This document shows positions 7,448 to 8,576 of a stretch of DNA of 8,576 nt, one piece after another (the stretch's first letter is position 1; each line of letters opens with the position of its first letter). Position numbers and translations under genes: made by a program. Below the pieces are notes generated by a model. That model worked only from the letters and a program-made list of their open reading frames with translations. It was not told where the DNA came from and did not search any database. The stretch is taken from the NCBI GenBank assembly GCA_035412805.1, contig DAONVO010000095.1, positions 1 to 8,576 on the forward strand, given 5' to 3'. The DNA comes from DTU018 sp029550685. Its GTDB lineage: Bacteria; Bacillota; Syntrophomonadia; Syntrophomonadales; Syntrophomonadaceae.

Positions 7448-7585
7448 ATGCTAAACTATGATTACAAGTCGAAAAGGGGTATACAAGCCCATCCTAAGCA
7501 ATTCATTGATGCGCTGCCCCGCACCAGTGTGAATAAAGTGGATCGTAAGGATCTGTGCGACCGGGAGATGAACAAACAAAATTAG
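7448..7585 (+). pseudogene. remnant of an acyl-CoA ligase C-terminus
   Basis: This frame ends in FIDALPRTSVNKVDRKDL, then four charged residues and a short tail before TAG. That string closely matches the last segment of AMP-forming acyl-CoA synthetases, including the invariant lysine-containing A10 motif (normally TxxGKxxRxxL; here TSVNKVDRKDL). Only about 45 codons remain. The frame is closed by a stop at 7400-7402, no ribosome site precedes the ATG at 7448, and the residues before the motif (YKSKRGIQAHPK) only loosely resemble the usual lead-in. The rest of the enzyme, some 450 residues or more, is absent. It lies just upstream of a crotonase gene on the same strand, a common pairing in acyl-CoA metabolism, so I infer a deleted gene that once preceded it. 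Confidence 0.6.
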
Positions 7586-7590
7586 TTCAG

Positions 7591-7625
7591 GATAGGAAAT
7601 TTTGTTTCCACGTCGAATACCTATC
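7591..7625. repeat. nested inverted repeat upstream of the crotonase gene
   Basis: GATAGG (7591-7596) pairs with CCTATC (7620-7625), and inside it GGAAA (7595-7599) pairs with TTTCC (7605-7609). It lies 30 bases before the crotonase start. It may be an operator or a weak 5' leader structure; there is no proof of either. Confidence 0.25.
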
Positions 7626-7640
7626 AGAGAAGTAATTTTA

Positions 7641-7646
7641 AGGTGG
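7641..7646 (+). promoter_or_regulatory. ribosome binding site deciding the crotonase start
   Basis: AGGTGG is placed 8 bases before the ATG at 7655. Two in-frame GTGs at 7643 and 7646 fall inside this site, so they are unlikely starts. Confidence 0.7.
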
Positions 7647-7654
7647 TGGACGCC

Positions 7655-8434
7655 ATGGAACTTAAAGATCTCATATTTGAAAAACAGGGCCACATTGCGT
7701 ATGTCTATATCAATCGACCCCAGGCCTTAAACAGTTTTACTCTCGATACTCTGGACGAATTTTATCAAGTGCAGGATGACTTATTTGCTGACACTGATAT
7801 TCGAGTAGTAATTTTAGCCTCCCGCGGCAAACTGTTTTCAGCCGGGATAGATGTGTCCGTGCTAAAACAAGGTACACCGCAATTTGCGTCCCGCTATATT
7901 CACAAACTGCAGGAATACTACAACCGCTGGGAAAAGCTGCCTCAGCCAGTTATTGCTGCGGTCCACGCCACCTGTATCGGCGGATCGGTGGAAAACATAC
8001 TGAGCTGCGATATTCGAGTTTCTGCCCAGTCCGCTACTTACAGTGTGCCGGAGATCAACTTCGGCATGTCGCCGGATATGGGAGCTACCCAGCGCCTGAC
8101 CCGGGCAGTGGGAGCCAGCCAGGCTAAACGGCTTATTATGACCGGAGATTTTATCAATGCCGAAGAAGCTCTGCGCATTGGGTTGGTGGACTTTGTGGTA
8201 CCGGATGATGAGTTAATGGATTTTACTAACAAACTAGCCCACAAAATTGCCGATAAGCCTCCGCTGGCTGTCGGCGTGGCTAAAAAGGCTGTTAACCTGG
8301 CCTGTGATACTGCCCTGTCGGTGGGACTGCAGTTTGAACAGCTGGGCTCCTGTTTCCTGTTTGGAACCGAGGATTTCAAGGAAGGCCCCGCTGCTTTCTT
8401 TGAAAAACGCAAGCCCAACTTCCAGGGCAAGTAG
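7655..8434 (+). CDS. enoyl-CoA hydratase/isomerase (crotonase) family protein
   Basis: Acts on an acyl-CoA thioester: hydration of a 2-enoyl-CoA or a double-bond shift. The product is 259 aa from the ATG at 7655, the usual family length for a single crotonase domain. Numbering from that ATG: INRPQALNSF (19-28); first oxyanion-hole segment FSAGID (61-66); second segment CIGGSVEN (107-114), where the usual third Gly is Ser; CDIRVS; and EINFGMSPDMGATQRL (133-148). Both glutamates used by rat mitochondrial enoyl-CoA hydratase (Glu144, Glu164) have equivalents here, Glu113 and Glu133. In addition Asp141 sits where delta-3,5-delta-2,4-dienoyl-CoA isomerase has its catalytic Asp204, a place that is normally Gly in hydratases. 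Substrate is therefore open. It is transcribed away from the NRPS operon and follows a ligase remnant, so it may belong to ordinary acyl-CoA metabolism and not to the NRPS pathway. Confidence 0.92.
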   Translation: MELKDLIFEKQGHIAYVYINRPQALNSFTLDTLDEFYQVQDDLFADTDIRVVILASRGKLFSAGIDVSVLKQGTPQFASRYIHKLQEYYNRWEKLPQPVIAAVHATCIGGSVENILSCDIRVSAQSATYSVPEINFGMSPDMGATQRLTRAVGASQAKRLIMTGDFINAEEALRIGLVDFVVPDDELMDFTNKLAHKIADKPPLAVGVAKKAVNLACDTALSVGLQFEQLGSCFLFGTEDFKEGPAAFFEKRKPNFQGK

Positions 8435-8447
8435 CTTTTTAAAACAA

Positions 8448-8507
8448 ATGAAGATCTGCATTTTATCAGGTAGCACTCAGACTACCGAAAGAGGCCATGT
8501 TCCTTAG
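8448..8507 (+). pseudogene. possible stub of an NADPH-dependent FMN reductase-like gene
   Basis: ATG at 8448 opens a 19-codon frame beginning MKICILSGST, which resembles the N-terminal beta strand and phosphate-binding loop of flavodoxin-like FMN reductases (MKILxISGSPR). It stops at 8505-8507 inside a hairpin arm. There is no clear ribosome site. This could be a truncated gene start or chance; ten residues are thin evidence. Confidence 0.2.
8469..8486. repeat. small hairpin after the crotonase gene
   Basis: GGTAG (8469-8473) pairs with CTACC (8482-8486) around an 8-base loop. It lies directly before a much stronger hairpin. On its own it is too short to call a terminator. Confidence 0.3.
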
Positions 8508-8522
8508 ATTAGAACATGGCCT
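8492..8522. terminator. strong 11-bp hairpin, possible terminator
   Basis: AGGCCATGTTC (8492-8502) and GAACATGGCCT (8512-8522) are exact reverse complements with a 9-base loop, about 60 bases after the crotonase stop. On the plus strand it is followed by TCAGCG, with no T-run; on the minus strand by CTTTCGG, only weakly T-rich. It may end transcription of the crotonase gene, of a leftward gene from beyond the window, or both, or be part of a repeat. Confidence 0.4.
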
Positions 8523-8559
8523 TCAGCGTGTCAAAAAAGCTATCAGAAGTTGGATATTT

Positions 8560-8576
8560 GAGATTGCCACGCCCCT
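8560..8576. repeat. probable edge of a dispersed GCAATCTC-type repeat
   Basis: The last bases read GAGATTGCCACGCCCCT. This resembles one half of a short palindromic repeat seen between genes in many bacteria, whose other half reads roughly GGGGC...CGCAATGAC. Only this half is in the window, so the assignment rests on memory of that pattern and not on a visible second arm. Confidence 0.35.

Noticed and set aside
7451..7693. 80-codon minus-strand open frame upstream of the PPTase
   Set aside because: It lies antisense to the ligase remnant and the crotonase start, and its sequence shows no domain; the plus-strand reading explains the region better.
8038..8476. Two minus-strand open frames (80 and 130 codons) over the crotonase 3' end
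   Set aside because: Antisense shadows of a well-supported crotonase gene with no features of their own.
8509..8576. Minus-strand protein tail entering from the right (ending near 8509 or 8523)
   Set aside because: More than one frame stays open for 15-20 codons and none has a recognisable ending; the repeat-like sequence at the edge is a simpler account.
1..8576. CRISPR arrays, tRNA or rRNA genes, insertion sequences
   Set aside because: No regularly spaced repeats, no cloverleaf with CCA or anticodon arm, and no transposase motifs were seen on either strand.

Overview
The window looks like part of a chromosome from a Gram-positive-type anaerobe or its relatives (Firmicutes, Clostridia or Negativicutes). 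The basis is strong AGGAGG-like ribosome sites, GTG and ATG starts, moderate-to-low GC, a Sfp-type phosphopantetheinyl transferase, and a membrane GGDEF/HD-GYP protein of a kind common in that group. This is inference from style; no gene here fixes the genus.

Layout. Bases 1-340 hold no credible gene but several inverted repeats. Bases 344-369 form a strong hairpin that ends a leftward (minus-strand) transcription unit. That unit runs right to left: a Sfp-type 4'-phosphopantetheinyl transferase (6659-7333), a 1443-residue single-module NRPS with domain order condensation-adenylation-carrier-reductase (2173-6504), and a membrane protein with intact GGDEF and HD-GYP domains (386-2146). A candidate promoter lies near 7419-7424. 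Bases 7343-7654 are a divergent intergenic region. It contains a 45-codon remnant of the C-terminus of an acyl-CoA ligase (7448-7585, plus strand) and a small nested inverted repeat. A plus-strand crotonase-fold gene (7655-8434) follows. The right edge (8435-8576) has two hairpins, a possible stub of an FMN-reductase-like gene, and what looks like the start of a dispersed repeat cut by the window edge.

How the genes may work together. The transferase would load the phosphopantetheine arm on the NRPS carrier domain. The condensation domain would join an acyl (or aminoacyl) group to the amino acid chosen by the adenylation domain. The terminal reductase would release the product as an aldehyde or alcohol instead of an acid, as there is no thioesterase. 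One such module with its own activating enzyme is enough to make an N-acyl amino aldehyde or amino alcohol. The c-di-GMP synthesis/breakdown protein appears to be in the same operon, which hints at a link between the small molecule and surface or motility behaviour. The most interesting points are this compact operon, the substituted metal-site residues in the transferase, the non-standard adenylation pocket, and the Asp in the crotonase at the place used by dienoyl-CoA isomerases.
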